Assembly (NCBI GenBank): GCA_959600065.1
Contig: CAUGKZ010000103.1
Location: 1 to 6,464 of the forward strand
DNA: 6,464 nucleotides
Reading direction: 5' to 3'
Origin: an uncultured Kroppenstedtia sp.
GTDB taxonomy: Bacteria > Bacillota > Bacilli > Thermoactinomycetales > DSM-45169
The notes under the pieces are model-generated. The model was not told the DNA's origin. It saw nothing but the letters and a program-made list of their open reading frames with translations, and did no database searches. This document shows positions 1 through 5,728 of the stretch, one piece after another; position 1 is the stretch's first letter; every line of letters starts with the position of its first letter. Position numbers and translations under genes: made by a program.

Positions 1-119
1 GTGGGCGAACCCCGATCACCTCACTTAAAATATGGATAAACAACACGCCTGATTTCGCCTGGTTTCTGGGGTTTTCAGCGGGGCTATCACCGAATCTTGA
101 ATTGCGAATAAAAAGGTGG

Positions 120-149
120 TTGACAATGAAATCGATACCTGATTATAAT
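120..149 (+). promoter_or_regulatory. Sigma-A type promoter of the ilv-leu operon
   Basis: A perfect -35 hexamer TTGACA (120-125) and a perfect -10 hexamer TATAAT (144-149) are separated by 18 nt. The first suitable purine is an A at 157, so transcription probably starts there with A. The RNA would then run about 577 nt before the ilvB start codon and include both RNA switches described below. In Bacillus subtilis the ilv-leu promoter also starts with A, which links initiation to ATP level during the stringent response; applying that here is inference. No other convincing promoter was seen in the window. Confidence 0.88.
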
Positions 150-169
150 AGCACCTAAATAAATTGAAT

Positions 170-287
170 CACGTCACGCACGTGTAGGAGGATGCCTAGG
201 GTTCCACCCGTCCATGACGGGGTTTGCGACCGAGTGGCATCAACACCGGCTCTCCGGTGTACACCGTGAGGATAAAAGCCTCTGCGG
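170..287 (+). promoter_or_regulatory. ykkC-family riboswitch aptamer, probably ppGpp-sensing (subtype 2a)
   Basis: The RNA has the hallmarks of the ykkC family in order. CTAGGGTTCC (196-205) is followed by ACCGAGTG (229-236), then ACACCG (261-266) and a short hairpin whose loop reads ATAAAAG (272-278). Helices visible: CACGT/ACGTG (170-174/180-184), a candidate for the extra 5' helix of subtype 2; GATGCC/GGCATC (191-196/236-241); CCCGTC/GACGGG (207-212/216-221); ACACCGG/CCGGTGT (243-249/254-260); and GAGG/CCTC (268-271/279-282), enclosed by CCG/CGG (264-266/285-287). Family members bind guanidine, ppGpp, PRPP or nucleoside diphosphates. Subtype 2a (ppGpp) is the one known to sit before branched-chain amino acid genes, while guanidine types precede transporters and guanidine-using enzymes and PRPP types precede purine genes. 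Family membership is strong; the ligand is inferred from context. Confidence 0.82.
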
Positions 288-344
288 CAGGTCCTGCCCG
301 CTTCCAATGAAAACGGGTTTGATCTGTCCGGAGGTTTTGTTTAT
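275..344 (+). terminator. Intrinsic terminator 1, expression platform of the ykkC-family riboswitch
   Basis: The 5' arm AAAGCCTC (275-282) pairs with GAGGTTTT (331-338), with one G-T wobble. The stem continues through CGG/CCG (285-287/328-330), CAG/CTG (288-290/324-326), GTC/GAT (291-293/321-323) and CCCG/CGGG (297-300/314-317), and a T-rich tract TTTTGTTTAT (335-344) follows. The 5' arm uses the ATAAAAG-CCTC hairpin and the CGG of the aptamer, so aptamer and terminator cannot coexist. Ligand binding should therefore block termination, making this an ON switch, the direction expected of ppGpp riboswitches in front of amino acid biosynthesis genes. The stem has small bulges (TG at 283-284, T at 327), so its strength is less than ideal. 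Confidence 0.75.
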
Positions 345-610
345 ATCCGAAGTGATTTATTTCAGAAAAAAGTAATATCTTAGGACAAAGGCTATGAAGA
401 GGCATTCGCCCCCGTTCCCGTGTCACAGAGAATTCCGGAAAGCTGAGACCGGAATCGCGGGAGGGTTGGCGATCTCACCTTGGAGCCGTGCGTCGAAAGG
501 GGAGATCTCCTGAGTAGAACGTATCCGGTCATCGCCGTTATCCGATGGAGTGAACCCGGTTTTGCACCGGGACACTCACCAAGGCCATCCGCCGCGAGGC
601 GGGGGCAACC

Positions 611-643
611 ATTGGGTGGTACCGCGAAACCTTTCGCCCCAAT
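611..643 (+). promoter_or_regulatory. T-box antiterminator
   Basis: ATTGGG (611-616) pairs with CCCAAT (638-643), and GCGAAA (624-629) pairs with TTTCGC (632-637). The 7-nt bulge TGGTACC (617-623) between the helices is the canonical tRNA acceptor-end binding site. TGGT (617-620) can pair with the 3' NCCA end when the discriminator base is A, as expected for tRNA-Leu. The 3' arm of this element overlaps the 5' arm of terminator 2, so the two folds exclude each other. Confidence 0.93.
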
Positions 644-710
644 CAACCAAGGTCGTAGTCACGAAATTTGTGTCTGCACGGGTTGATAGGCGAAAGGTTT
701 TATTTTTTCT
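627..710 (+). terminator. Intrinsic terminator 2, T-box expression platform
   Basis: AAACCTTTCGCC (627-638) pairs perfectly with GGCGAAAGGTTT (689-700), and the helix continues with ATCAACC/GGTTGAT (642-648/681-687). The inner part (654-680) folds further through CGT/ACG, AG/CT and CAC/GTG. The T-rich tract runs through 698-709. It forms when tRNA-Leu is charged and stops transcription just before the ilvB ribosome binding site. Confidence 0.95.
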
Positions 711-713
711 ATG

Positions 714-720
714 AAGGAGG
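714..720 (+). promoter_or_regulatory. Ribosome binding site of ilvB, long spacing
   Basis: AAGGAGG is a near-perfect Shine-Dalgarno sequence, but it lies 13 nt before the ATG at 734, longer than the usual 5-9 nt. No in-frame start codon lies closer to it. The next in-frame ATG (752) has no binding site of its own, so 734 remains the best start. The 11 bases GGAGGTTGCGG (716-726) recur exactly before leuA (4135-4145). Confidence 0.7.
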
Positions 721-733
721 TTGCGGAAGTAAC

Positions 734-2473
734 ATGGCCCAACGGTTGGCGATGCCAGCAGAGAAAGGTGAAGAATTGACACAGTCGCAGCAGGAATACT
801 CCGGTTCCGAAATTCTACTCCGATGTTTGATCGAAGAGGGAGTGGAAGTGATTTTTGGCTATCCAGGTGGGTCGGTGTTACCCATTTACGATTCCCTCTA
901 CCACGGAGCTGTAAAGCATCTGTTGGCCCGTCACGAACAGGGAGCGATCCATGCCGCTGAGGGATATGCGAGGGCGACAGGAAAAACGGGAGTCGTGATC
1001 GCTACCTCAGGTCCTGGAGCGACCAATCTGGTGACTGGCATTGCCAATGCCCAGATGGATTCCATCCCCTTGGTCTGTATCACCGGCAATGTGAGCCAGG
1101 ACCTGATCGGAACCGATGCTTTCCAGGAAGCAGATATCACCGGGATCACCATGCCGATCACCAAACACAGCTACCTGGTCACCGATGTCCGAGATTTGCC
1201 CCGGGTGGTGAAGGAGGCTTTCCACATCGCGTCCACGGGACGACCCGGCCCGGTCCTGATTGATATCCCCAAGGATGTATGCAATGCAAAGACCGGTTAT
1301 CACTATCCTGAGGGAGTGCGGATCCGAGGCTATCAGCCCAAGACGGATCCCCACCCCCTGCAGATCACCCGACTGCACCAAGCACTGGCTGAGGCGAAAA
1401 AGCCCTTGATCTTGGCGGGAGGTGGGGTGGTCACCTCTGGAGGGGAGCAAGAGTTGATCGCCATCGCTGAGACCGCCCAGGTTCCCGTGACGACAACTCT
1501 GATGGGGTTAGGGGGGTTCCCCAGTCAACATCCGCTGTGGCTGGGAATGCCGGGAATGCATGGCACCTACGCCGCCAATCATGCTCTTTTGGAATGTGAT
1601 CTGTTGATCGGGATCGGGGCCCGTTTTGATGACCGGGTGACCATGGGGCGCCTCGACAAATTTGCCACCGGCGCCAAGATCGCTCATATCGATATCGATC
1701 CGGCAGAGATTGGGAAAAACGTGGATACCTATATCCCGATTGTGGGAGATGTGAAAAAATCCCTCACTGCCGTCCGAGATGGACTTCCTCGTTCCCAGTC
1801 GGAAGATTGGGTGAAGCAAGTGCAGGGTTGGTACCGAGAATATCCGTACCGATTCCAGGATTCTGATCAGGTGTTGAAACCCCAGTGGGTGATTCGCCAC
1901 CTCCATGAAAGCACGCAAGGGAACGCGATCGTCACCACCGATGTGGGTCAACACCAGATGTGGGTAGCCCAGTATTTTCCCTTCGCTAAGCCCCGTTCCT
2001 TTATCACCTCAGGAGGACTGGGGACGATGGGATTCGGGTTCCCCTCTGCGATCGGGGCCCAACTGGCCCATCCGGAAGCCACGGTGATCAGTGTCACCGG
2101 AGACGGGGGATTTCAGATGACTTCTCAGGAGTTGGCAGTCATCGCCCAGGGGAACATCCCGGTCAAAGTGGCGATACTTAACAACCATTGTTTAGGAATG
2201 GTTCGGCAATGGCAGGAGGTTTTCTACAAAAAACGATATAGCGAAGTGGATCTAGCTGACAGTCCCGATTTTGTCAAACTGGCGGAAGCCTACCATGTGA
2301 AAGCTTGGCGGGCAGAGACCCAGGAGGAAGCCGTCCAGGCATGGAAGCAGGCGTTGTCCGATCCCGGACCCGCTGTCGTCGATTTTCGCATCCATCCCGA
2401 GGAGAATGTGTATCCGATGGTAGCCCCCGGAACCGGACTAGATGAAATGATCATGGGGGAGGAGGAGTCATGA
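734..2473 (+). CDS. ilvB: Acetohydroxy acid synthase, large (catalytic) subunit
   Basis: This 579-residue cytoplasmic enzyme condenses two pyruvates to 2-acetolactate, or pyruvate with 2-oxobutyrate to 2-aceto-2-hydroxybutyrate. It is the first common step to valine, leucine and isoleucine and needs thiamine diphosphate, FAD and Mg. The N-terminal Pyr domain (about 24-190) includes GYPGG (42-46) and the catalytic Glu68 in RHEQGA. The central FAD domain contains RFDDR, which separates it from the FAD-free catabolic acetolactate synthase. The C-terminal domain has the thiamine diphosphate/Mg motif GDG (456-458) ending in NN (483-484), followed by GMVRQWQ with the Trp well known from herbicide studies. 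Length is normal. A roughly 22-residue polar N-terminus precedes the conserved part. An extra Met appears after RFDDRVT compared with the usual RFDDRVTG. The stop overlaps ilvN (ATGA), indicating translational coupling with its regulatory subunit. Expression is controlled by the leader at 120-710. Confidence 0.97.
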   Translation: MAQRLAMPAEKGEELTQSQQEYSGSEILLRCLIEEGVEVIFGYPGGSVLPIYDSLYHGAVKHLLARHEQGAIHAAEGYARATGKTGVVIATSGPGATNLVTGIANAQMDSIPLVCITGNVSQDLIGTDAFQEADITGITMPITKHSYLVTDVRDLPRVVKEAFHIASTGRPGPVLIDIPKDVCNAKTGYHYPEGVRIRGYQPKTDPHPLQITRLHQALAEAKKPLILAGGGVVTSGGEQELIAIAETAQVPVTTTLMGLGGFPSQHPLWLGMPGMHGTYAANHALLECDLLIGIGARFDDRVTMGRLDKFATGAKIAHIDIDPAEIGKNVDTYIPIVGDVKKSLTAVRDGLPRSQSEDWVKQVQGWYREYPYRFQDSDQVLKPQWVIRHLHESTQGNAIVTTDVGQHQMWVAQYFPFAKPRSFITSGGLGTMGFGFPSAIGAQLAHPEATVISVTGDGGFQMTSQELAVIAQGNIPVKVAILNNHCLGMVRQWQEVFYKKRYSEVDLADSPDFVKLAEAYHVKAWRAETQEEAVQAWKQALSDPGPAVVDFRIHPEENVYPMVAPGTGLDEMIMGEEES

Positions 2474-2979
2474 GACATATCCTGTCTGTGCTAGTCAATG
2501 ATCAACCTCGGGTGTTGGCTCGGGTTGCCGGACTTCTCGGGCGGCGCAATTTCAACATCGAAAGTATCAGTGTCGGGGAGTCGGAAGAACCGGGTCTATC
2601 CCGGATGGTAATTGCTACCCGAGGAGACGAACAGACCATGGAACAAGTACAGAAACAGCTTCACAAGTTGGTGGACGTGATCAAAGTTCAGGATCTTCAC
2701 GATCAATCGGCAGTGGAGCGGGAATTGTTGCTGGTCAAGGTGGGTTCCGGCCCAGGGACGCGGATGGAACTGAGTGGAATCATCGAACCCTTCCGCGCTT
2801 CCATCGTCGATGTGGGATCGCACAGTTTGATTATACAGGCGACGGGGGAACGATCCAAACTGGATGCTCTGTTAGAGCTTTTGCACCCCTACGGAATCAA
2901 AGAGGTGGCTCGAACCGGGGTGACAGCACTTCCCCGCGGGGCAAACAAGGCAAGTATGGCCCTTACCGCCGGAGGTTAA
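2470..2979 (+). CDS. ilvN: Acetohydroxy acid synthase, small (regulatory) subunit
   Basis: This 169-residue subunit (called ilvH in some genomes) binds IlvB, raises its activity and transmits valine feedback inhibition. The N-terminal ACT domain (about 1-75) carries the NFNIES motif with Asn29. The C-terminal small-subunit domain (about 84-158) includes [11 protein letters not shown] and the ARTG segment near 147-150. Its ATG overlaps the ilvB stop by 4 nt, with GGAGG about 5 nt upstream, so the two subunits are made in step. Odd feature: residue 14, at the tip of the valine-binding loop, is Arg (codon CGG, 2509-2511; NDQPRVL). Homologues I know have Gly here (PGVL in many Gram-positives, SGAL in E. 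coli IlvH). In E. coli, changing this Gly weakens valine inhibition, so feedback may be altered here. The rest looks intact and functional. Confidence 0.96.
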   Translation: MRHILSVLVNDQPRVLARVAGLLGRRNFNIESISVGESEEPGLSRMVIATRGDEQTMEQVQKQLHKLVDVIKVQDLHDQSAVERELLLVKVGSGPGTRMELSGIIEPFRASIVDVGSHSLIIQATGERSKLDALLELLHPYGIKEVARTGVTALPRGANKASMALTAGG

Positions 2980-2985
2980 CTCCCT

Positions 2986-3079
2986 GGTGTGAATGAAAGG
3001 AAGAAGGAAAGTTTACACCCTGATCCTTCAGTACGATCCCGCTAAAAATGACGAAAGAGATCGGCGGCTTCTGTCGTCA
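2986..3079 (+). other. Two stem-loops in the ilvN-ilvC intergenic gap
   Basis: The 130-nt gap before ilvC is the only sizeable break between genes. It holds one hairpin, GGTGTGAA/TTTACACC (2986-2993/3012-3019, 18-nt loop). A second, stronger one is TGACGA/TCGTCA (3049-3054/3074-3079), extended past a single mismatch by AGAG/TTCT (3056-3059/3069-3072). Six T residues follow at 3090-3095, but 10 nt beyond the stem, so this is not a normal terminator. By analogy with the processed, stabilised ilvC mRNA of B. subtilis, these may mark an mRNA cleavage and 5'-protection site. That role is inference. No promoter was found in the gap. Confidence 0.4.
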
Positions 3080-3109
3080 ACAATCCCTATTTTTTGAGGA
3101 GGATGAATC

Positions 3110-4117
3110 ATGGCAAAAGTGTTTTATGGTAACGATGCAGACCTCGGATATCTGAAGGAAAAAACAGTTGCAGTGGTAGGATACGGTAGCCAAGGACACG
3201 CTCAGGCCCAAAACCTGCGGGATAGCGGGATTCATGTGGTGATCGGCCTGCGCAAGGGCCGCTCCTGGGAACAAGCGGAACAGGATGGTTTTGAAGTTTT
3301 GCCTGTGGATGAAGCGGTGAAACAGGCGGATGTGGTTCAACTCTTGATGCCTGATGAAGTGCAGGCCCAAGTTTATAAGAATCAGGTAGCCCCCCATCTA
3401 AAACCGGGATCGGCCTTGTTCTTCTCTCACGGATTCAACATCCATTTCGCTCAGATCGACCCACCGAAAGATGTGGACGTGGTTTTGATCGCCCCCAAAG
3501 GGCCAGGTCATCTTGTGCGCCGGGTGTATGTGGAAGGTTTCGGAGTGCCGGCTCTGATTGCTGTTCACCAGGACGCTTCAGGGAAGGCTCAAGCATTGGG
3601 ACTCGCTTATGCTGATGGAATCGGAGCCACCCGAGCCGGCGTGATTGAGACCAGTTTCAAAGAGGAGACAGAGACGGATCTCTTCGGGGAGCAAGCCGTT
3701 CTCTGCGGCGGAGTCAGCGAGTTGGTGAAAAACGGATTTGAAACTCTAACCGAGGCGGGATATCAGCCGGAGATCGCCTACTTTGAATGTCTCCATGAAC
3801 TGAAACTGATCGTGGATCTGATGTACGAAGGGGGGCTGGCGGGAATGCGTTATTCCATCAGCGACACTGCGGAGTACGGGGATTACGTAAGTGGTAAGCG
3901 GGTCGTTGGTGAGCCTTCCCGGGAGGCGATGAAAGAGGTCTTGCAGGAAATTCAGGACGGTACCTTTGCCAACAAGTGGATTCAGGAAAATAAAGAGGGA
4001 AGGACGGAGTTCAACCGCATCGCCAAAGCGGAGAAGGACCACCCGATGGAACAGGTAGGTGAGAAACTGCGGAAGACTTTTTCTTGGCTGAATGAAAAGG
4101 AAGCAGTAAAGCCCTGA
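3110..4117 (+). CDS. ilvC: Ketol-acid reductoisomerase (class I, NADPH-dependent type)
   Basis: This 335-residue enzyme performs the second step to valine, leucine and isoleucine: Mg-dependent alkyl migration of acetolactate or acetohydroxybutyrate, then NAD(P)H reduction to the dihydroxy acid. The N-terminal Rossmann domain has GYGSQGHA (24-31). The following loop LRKGRSW (48-54), with its Arg/Ser residues, suggests NADPH preference. The all-helical knotted C-terminal domain has the metal and substrate residues exactly at class I positions: Asp190 and Glu194 (DLFGE), Glu226 and Glu230 (ECLHE), and Ser251 (SISD). The length fits the short class I form. The start has an excellent binding site, GAGGAGG (3096-3102), 7 nt upstream. 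It sits in the operon between ilvN and leuA and may be translated from a processed transcript because of the stem-loops just upstream. Confidence 0.97.
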   Translation: MAKVFYGNDADLGYLKEKTVAVVGYGSQGHAQAQNLRDSGIHVVIGLRKGRSWEQAEQDGFEVLPVDEAVKQADVVQLLMPDEVQAQVYKNQVAPHLKPGSALFFSHGFNIHFAQIDPPKDVDVVLIAPKGPGHLVRRVYVEGFGVPALIAVHQDASGKAQALGLAYADGIGATRAGVIETSFKEETETDLFGEQAVLCGGVSELVKNGFETLTEAGYQPEIAYFECLHELKLIVDLMYEGGLAGMRYSISDTAEYGDYVSGKRVVGEPSREAMKEVLQEIQDGTFANKWIQENKEGRTEFNRIAKAEKDHPMEQVGEKLRKTFSWLNEKEAVKP

Positions 4118-4147
4118 AGGATTATCGAGAAAAGGGAGGTTGCGGCA

Positions 4148-5701
4148 ATGCGAAGGGTCCAGTTTTTTGACACGACGTTGCGGGATGGGGAGCAGTCCCC
4201 AGGTGTAAATCTGAATGCAGAAGAGAAGGTGGCGATTGCCCTTCAACTGGAACGGTTGGGGATCCATGTGCTGGAAGCCGGTTTTGCCGCGGCCTCTCCG
4301 GGAGATCTGGAAGCGGTTCGCCAGGTGTCGCAAGCTGTCAAAGGGGCGACGGTAGTCTCCCTCGCTCGGGCGGTACCGGGAGATATTGAAAAGGCCCGGG
4401 AAGCCCTGCAGGGGGCGGAAAACCCAGGAATTCATATCTTTCTCGCCACTTCACCCATCCACCGCAAATACAAGCTGAATATGACCCGGGAGCAGGTGCT
4501 GGAGAAGGCGGAGAAGGCCGTCCAGATGGCTGGAAAATACTTCCCTCATGTGGAGTTTTCCATGGAAGATGGGGGGCGAACCGAGAAGGAATTTCTCTGC
4601 CAAGTGGCGGAGCGAGTAATTCCTGCTGGCGCGGATGTGATTAACATTCCCGATACGGTGGGTTATCTCACTCCTGCAGAATATGGGGAGATCTTCCGGT
4701 ATATGAAGGAGCATGTCCGCGGGATCGAAAAGGTGAAACTCTCTGCCCATTGCCATGATGACCTGGGGATGGCAGTGGCCAACACCTTGGCGGCGATTGA
4801 GGCCGGAGCGGAACAGGTGGAGGGAGCGATCAACGGGATCGGCGAACGGGCAGGTAACACTGCTTTGGAAGAAGTGGCGGTGGCCTTGGCTACTCGGGAG
4901 GATCACTATCAAGTAGCAACCGGGCTTCATCTGAAGGAGATCGGAAAAACGAGTCGCCTGGTGAGCAAACTGACCGGGATGCCAGTTCCGGGAAACAAAG
5001 CAGTAGTGGGTGCCAACGCCTTTGCCCATGAGTCGGGGATCCATCAGGATGGGATGCTGAAAAACAGTTCCACCTATGAGATCTTGCGACCGGAGACGGT
5101 GGGGGTGGACTCGACTCAGCTGGTGTTGGGCAAACACTCGGGACGTCACGCTTTCCAGGATAAATTGCAGGAGATGGGTTATCGTCTTTCGGAGGAGAAA
5201 ATCGATTTCCTGTTCAGCCGCTTTAAAGAGTTGGCCGATCGCAAGAAACGGGTGGAAGAGGAAGACCTGATTTCCCTGGTGGAAGAGAAGTGGGGGGGAG
5301 AAGAAGAGATCTTCACTCTGGAAACCGTTCAGATTTCTTATGGCAATCGGTCTGTTCCCACAGCATCCGTGCGAATCTGTGACCACCGCCACCCACAGGC
5401 ATTGCAAGAGGCGGCCTGTGGCAACGGTTCAATCGATGCGATTTTTAAAGCGATCGACCGGGTGACGGGAGAAGTGATGCATCTGGAAGATTATAAGATC
5501 ACTTCTGTCACCGACGGGAAGGATGCCCTGGGCGAGGTTTTTGTCAAGCTTCGGCAAGGGGATTACGCGGTTCAGGGACGCGGGGTCAGCACCGATATAC
5601 TGGAAGCTAGCGCCCGCGCCTATATCCACGCAGTCAACCGATGGGTGAGCCGGTCGACTGCAGGGGAAGGGAAGGCGGTCTCGGTATTCTCCGGGTCCTG
5701 A
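4148..5701 (+). CDS. leuA: 2-isopropylmalate synthase
   Basis: This 517-residue enzyme condenses acetyl-CoA with 2-oxoisovalerate to 2-isopropylmalate, the committed step of leucine synthesis. The N-terminal TIM barrel of the HMGL family has FFDTTLRDGEQSPG near the start, with catalytic Arg12 and metal ligand Asp13. The remaining metal ligands are His201 and His203 (HCHDD) and Asn237 (GERAGN). The linker region carries HESGIHQDGML. The C-terminal regulatory domain (about 385-500), with GNGSID and YAVQGRGVSTDILEASA, is the leucine-binding LeuA dimer domain, so end-product inhibition by leucine is expected. Homocitrate and citramalate synthases share the barrel; the context and close family match favour LeuA. 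The ribosome binding site AAGGGAGG (4132-4139) is 8 nt from the ATG, and ilvC ends only 30 nt upstream, so the gene is co-transcribed. Confidence 0.96.
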   Translation: MRRVQFFDTTLRDGEQSPGVNLNAEEKVAIALQLERLGIHVLEAGFAAASPGDLEAVRQVSQAVKGATVVSLARAVPGDIEKAREALQGAENPGIHIFLATSPIHRKYKLNMTREQVLEKAEKAVQMAGKYFPHVEFSMEDGGRTEKEFLCQVAERVIPAGADVINIPDTVGYLTPAEYGEIFRYMKEHVRGIEKVKLSAHCHDDLGMAVANTLAAIEAGAEQVEGAINGIGERAGNTALEEVAVALATREDHYQVATGLHLKEIGKTSRLVSKLTGMPVPGNKAVVGANAFAHESGIHQDGMLKNSSTYEILRPETVGVDSTQLVLGKHSGRHAFQDKLQEMGYRLSEEKIDFLFSRFKELADRKKRVEEEDLISLVEEKWGGEEEIFTLETVQISYGNRSVPTASVRICDHRHPQALQEAACGNGSIDAIFKAIDRVTGEVMHLEDYKITSVTDGKDALGEVFVKLRQGDYAVQGRGVSTDILEASARAYIHAVNRWVSRSTAGEGKAVSVFSGS

Positions 5702-5728
5702 CCTGGGATAAAAGGAGAGGTGACAAGG

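Larger units (their letters stand above)
388..710 (+). promoter_or_regulatory. Leucine T-box riboswitch (tRNA-Leu sensing leader)
   Basis: Stem I spans 390-487 (base GGCT/AGCC). Above a GA-rich kink (396-400 against 480-483), GG/CC and CGCC/GGCG (401-402/478-479 and 407-410/468-471) frame the specifier loop. That loop holds CTC at 474-476 followed by A, a leucine codon that pairs with the GAG anticodon. The ACAGAGA bulge region (425-431) and a distal hairpin ATTCCGG/CCGGAAT (432-438/449-455) with loop AAAGCTGAGA are typical. The stem II/pseudoknot region shows AGTAGAAC (513-520) and CCGTTATC (535-542). Then come a strong hairpin (548-577) and CCGCC-GCGA-GGCGG (589-602). The T-box motif TGGGTGGTACCGCG lies at 613-626. 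Binding of uncharged tRNA-Leu stabilises the antiterminator and lets transcription reach ilvB, as in the B. subtilis ilv-leu operon. Confidence 0.95.

Noticed and set aside
3..158. Open frame entering from the left edge and ending at TAA 156-158, possibly the tail of an upstream gene
   Set aside because: It would contain the whole promoter, its translation is not recognisable, and an open run of about 50 codons is plausible by chance. A longer upstream sequence would settle it.
170..287. Guanidine-I or PRPP riboswitch as the first choice
   Set aside because: The core sequence alone does not exclude them, but the downstream genes are branched-chain amino acid genes, not guanidine transport/degradation or purine genes. 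Kept as alternatives to test.
307..375. 22-codon reading frame (ATG to TAA) between the two switches, considered as a leader peptide
   Set aside because: No ribosome binding site, no run of leucine, valine or isoleucine codons, and it runs through the terminator 1 hairpin, which already explains the sequence.
668..733. Upstream TTG start giving an IlvB of 601 residues
   Set aside because: The extra 22 codons lie inside terminator 2 and the ribosome binding site; there is no Shine-Dalgarno before 668 and the added residues do not resemble IlvB.
3012..3050. Internal promoter for ilvC starting from TTTACA
   Set aside because: No -10-like hexamer lies at 16-19 nt spacing; candidates fall at 14 or 25 nt.
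3049..3096. Hairpin plus T6 run before ilvC as an internal terminator
   Set aside because: The T run starts 10 nt after the stem, too far for an intrinsic terminator, and it is directly followed by a strong ribosome binding site for ilvC.
3746..5407. Long antisense reading frames (3746-4435 and 4451-5407, minus strand)
   Set aside because: They lie opposite ilvC and leuA, whose conserved catalytic residues prove the + strand frames. The antisense proteins have no recognisable motif or ribosome binding site.
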